The position numbers were made by a program, and so were the translations under genes. The notes under the pieces were generated by a model. That model searched no databases. It saw nothing but the letters and a program-made list of their open reading frames with translations, and was not told the origin of the DNA. DNA of 64,000 bases from Candidatus Methanosuratincola sp. (GTDB lineage Archaea; Thermoproteota; Methanomethylicia; Methanomethylicales; Methanomethylicaceae), in NCBI GenBank assembly GCA_014361455.1, contig JACIVP010000004.1:1-64000 (forward strand), read 5' to 3'. Positions 62,442 through 64,000 of this stretch are shown in pieces (positions within the stretch are counted from its first letter, which is position 1; each line of letters opens with the position of its first letter).

Positions 62442-63038
62442 TCATGATTTATTAATATTGAAGCCTATAAGTACTACCCCAAGGTCTTTCTTTGAGACGT
62501 CTATCCCTCTCTCTTTAAGCCAATTCTTAAGGAGAAGATCTGTGGATGTCGATGGCATGCCGAGGACTAGACCGTGAATTCCATCCGGAGCCTCCACCCC
62601 GACGCTCATGGGGGGTATGAAGACCTTTATCTCGCCTGCCAGCGCCTTCCTCACACTGTTTGATGGAAGCCTGTCCTTGAAGATCACAAAGCTGTCGCCA
62701 AGCAGCATCGCGTTCTGATCTTTGCGATACTCCTCCAAGAGCGACTTATCCCTGATCTCCACTCCCACCGTATCGCCGAGATAAATCAGCTCGACTGGCT
62801 CGGACGGGTATGTGTAATTCTCGTCGGTAAGGGCGGCGAGCACATAATCCCTTTTCAGGGCTTCCCTGATCCCTGCATTGTATTTCAGGAAGAACCCCCC
62901 TGTGTTGGACTCCTCGCATATCTCTGAAGCGAGGATCTCTCTCTTCAGCTCTGCGGGCAACAGGATCGTGTCGATGATCCCTTTGACATTGATCAGCCTC
63001 TCCATGAGGCTACCCGCAAGATATTCAAAAGACGACAT
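62442..63038 (-). CDS. Unknown protein of the methyltransferase locus
   Basis: 198 residues from ATG 63038, no membrane segment, few cysteines. SVGVEAPDGIHGLVLGMPSTSTDLLLKNWLKERGIDVSKKDLG is the most distinctive stretch. It is the first gene of the operon with the split MtaA-like gene and is divergent from ramA over a 50-bp gap with a shared TATA box. A role in methyl-transfer chemistry or its control is inferred from place only. Upstream ATG 63059 would lie before the predicted transcript start. Confidence 0.6.
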   Translation of the reverse strand: MSSFEYLAGSLMERLINVKGIIDTILLPAELKREILASEICEESNTGGFFLKYNAGIREALKRDYVLAALTDENYTYPSEPVELIYLGDTVGVEIRDKSLLEEYRKDQNAMLLGDSFVIFKDRLPSNSVRKALAGEIKVFIPPMSVGVEAPDGIHGLVLGMPSTSTDLLLKNWLKERGIDVSKKDLGVVLIGFNINKS

Positions 63039-63067
63039 ATTTTTACAGTTTAAATTCATCTAACATA

Positions 63068-63079
63068 CATTTATATCTA
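63068..63079. promoter_or_regulatory. Shared TATA region between the unknown gene and ramA
   Basis: ACATTTATATCT reads as TTTATATC for the plus-strand ramA and as GATATAAAT for the minus-strand gene. The two starts at 63110 and 63038 are at suitable distance for opposite transcripts, so the same bases may serve both. Confidence 0.5.
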
Positions 63080-63109
63080 TTCATAGTGATAACTAATGTA
63101 AAAATTGAG

Positions 63110-64000
63110 ATGGGGAATGGCTTTTTGTATGGGCTAGCGATAGATATTGGGACAAGCGGGATAAGGGTTCAGGTGCTCGACCTCAACAATTCTGAGGTTG
63201 TTGCGACTGCGATCACCTTGAGACACCCCTTGCCTGGCGCGAATGTGATCGATCACCTGCATTTTGCGGTCGAGGTTGGTGAGGACATTGCCCACAAGCT
63301 CATAATCGATACGATAAACTCGCTTCTCAGGCTGCTCGAAATCGATCTATCTAAAGTCGAGAGAGTGGCAGTGGACGGAAATCCAACCCAGCTCTCCCTG
63401 TTCCAGAACATCGAGGTGCGTGACCTCGCCTACTGGGGCGAGCATGCCATGCGCGACTTCAATATAAAGCCGCCTGAGAGGAACGCTTGCGTGATCAAAG
63501 CCGGGTCGGTCGGACTTGATCTTAACCCTGAGGCGGACATCTATATACCTCCTGGTGTAAAGCACGAGATCGGTGCCGATGCCCTCGCAATGCTAGTAAA
63601 ATCAGGAGTCTTGGAGAAGAGGGGCACTTCACTCGTGACGGACTTTGGAACGAACGCCGAGATTGCACTCGTGATCGATGGCGAGGTGTTTACCTGTTCT
63701 GCTGCGGCAGGTCCTGCGATTGAGGGTCAGCGGATCGAGAAGGGCATGCTCGCCTCTCCGGGGGCGATCTGCGATGTAAACAGCGAGTCCAACGGCTGGA
63801 GGATGACGGTTCTGAACGAACAGTTGCTTGCTGAGAAGGGCGACATAGTTCTCCCCCATTCTGGAGAGGTATCCGGTAGGGGGCCGATGAGCGGAAAGGC
63901 ATTAGGGATCACTGGGACAGGGGTTATTGCGGTCCTTGCGCTCGGAATAAAGTCTGGGCTGATAAAGCTCCCGAATATCACAACCCAGGACAGGAAGCTT
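63110..64000 (+). CDS. ramA: RamA-like corrinoid-protein reductive activase (partial)
   Basis: The N-terminal 297 residues of an ASKHA-fold ATPase; the gene leaves the window on the right. AIDIGTSGIRVQVLDL, AITLRHPLPGANVIDHLHFAVEVG, NPTQLSLFQNIEVRDLAYWGE, GADALAMLVKSG and TDFGTNAEIALV match the methyltransferase activation protein RamA/COG3894. It reduces Co(II)-corrinoid to Co(I) so inactive methyltransferases re-enter the cycle. The start at ATG 63110 follows the TATA box by about 30 bp; GTG 63086 and TTG 63125 are alternatives. The C-terminal Fe-S part is not seen. Confidence 0.9.
   Translation, partial: MGNGFLYGLAIDIGTSGIRVQVLDLNNSEVVATAITLRHPLPGANVIDHLHFAVEVGEDIAHKLIIDTINSLLRLLEIDLSKVERVAVDGNPTQLSLFQNIEVRDLAYWGEHAMRDFNIKPPERNACVIKAGSVGLDLNPEADIYIPPGVKHEIGADALAMLVKSGVLEKRGTSLVTDFGTNAEIALVIDGEVFTCSAAAGPAIEGQRIEKGMLASPGAICDVNSESNGWRMTVLNEQLLAEKGDIVLPHSGEVSGRGPMSGKALGITGTGVIAVLALGIKSGLIKLPNITTQDRKL

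Overview
The window reads as a chromosome segment of an archaeon of the TACK group. ESCRT-III/Vps4 (Cdv) division genes, a eukaryote-type topoisomerase IB, LysW/LysX lysine/arginine biosynthesis, a fused gamma-alpha 2-oxoacid:ferredoxin oxidoreductase, archaeal mevalonate kinase, TATA boxes at about -26 and GGTGA-type ribosome sites all point that way. The right end carries MtaA-like methylcobamide methyltransferases, a CobW GTPase and a RamA-like corrinoid activase. This suggests methylotrophic (H2-dependent methyl-reducing) methanogenesis, as in Ca. Methanomethylicia (Verstraetearchaeota). The lineage is inference: no rRNA gene or mcr gene lies in the window.

Layout. 1-5.5 kb: partial LeuC/homoaconitase, a membrane polyferredoxin operon, a PadR regulator, lysW-lysX and a DHH phosphoesterase. 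5.6-9.8 kb: a division cluster (ESCRT-III paralogue, CdvB, CdvC/Vps4) divergent from a TrmB-type regulator. 9.8-17 kb: cysteine desulfurase, PspC protein between two copies of a 26-bp repeat, nitrilase and korAB. 17-21.5 kb: a decayed partial copy of the topoisomerase IB locus, then a tungstate/molybdate ABC operon led by an exported molybdopterin-oxidoreductase-like protein. 21.7-21.9 kb: an orphan two-repeat CRISPR array. 22-25 kb: small genes and a broken peptide-permease gene. 25-33 kb: topoisomerase IB and partner, divergent from a three-gene SMC-like / unknown / MAGE-like winged-helix operon that converges on an Lhr-type helicase. 34-43 kb: redox genes (TrxB, Rieske, Lpd-like, glutaredoxin, FTR-rubredoxin fusion), an ABC exporter and a LuxE-like enzyme. 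43-48 kb: SecB-like protein and two MoeA genes, one fused to a binding-protein domain. 48-58 kb: aminotransferase, TldE, mevalonate kinase, a probable corrinoid-uptake pair sharing a palindromic operator, Mrp ATPase, MFS transporter, IS200/IS605 remnants and purB. 58-64 kb: acetate-transporter-like protein, mtaA, cobW-type GTPase, a split mtaA-like gene, an unknown gene and ramA.

Several parts fit together. Tungstate/molybdate uptake, two MoeA proteins and the exported Moco-like protein suggest a cell rich in W/Mo enzymes. Corrinoid uptake, CobW, MtaA and RamA suggest corrinoid-dependent methyl transfer. The window is also rich in gene remains: decayed copies of dppB, a LOG-family gene, an NAD-dependent epimerase, dinB, tnpA and the topIB locus. 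The most interesting items are the SMC-like/MAGE-like operon, the cas-less mini-CRISPR with a promoter and anti-repeat-like flank, the shared operator of the presumed corrinoid-uptake genes, and the pair of IS200/IS605 derivatives of which one is an internally deleted form of the other.
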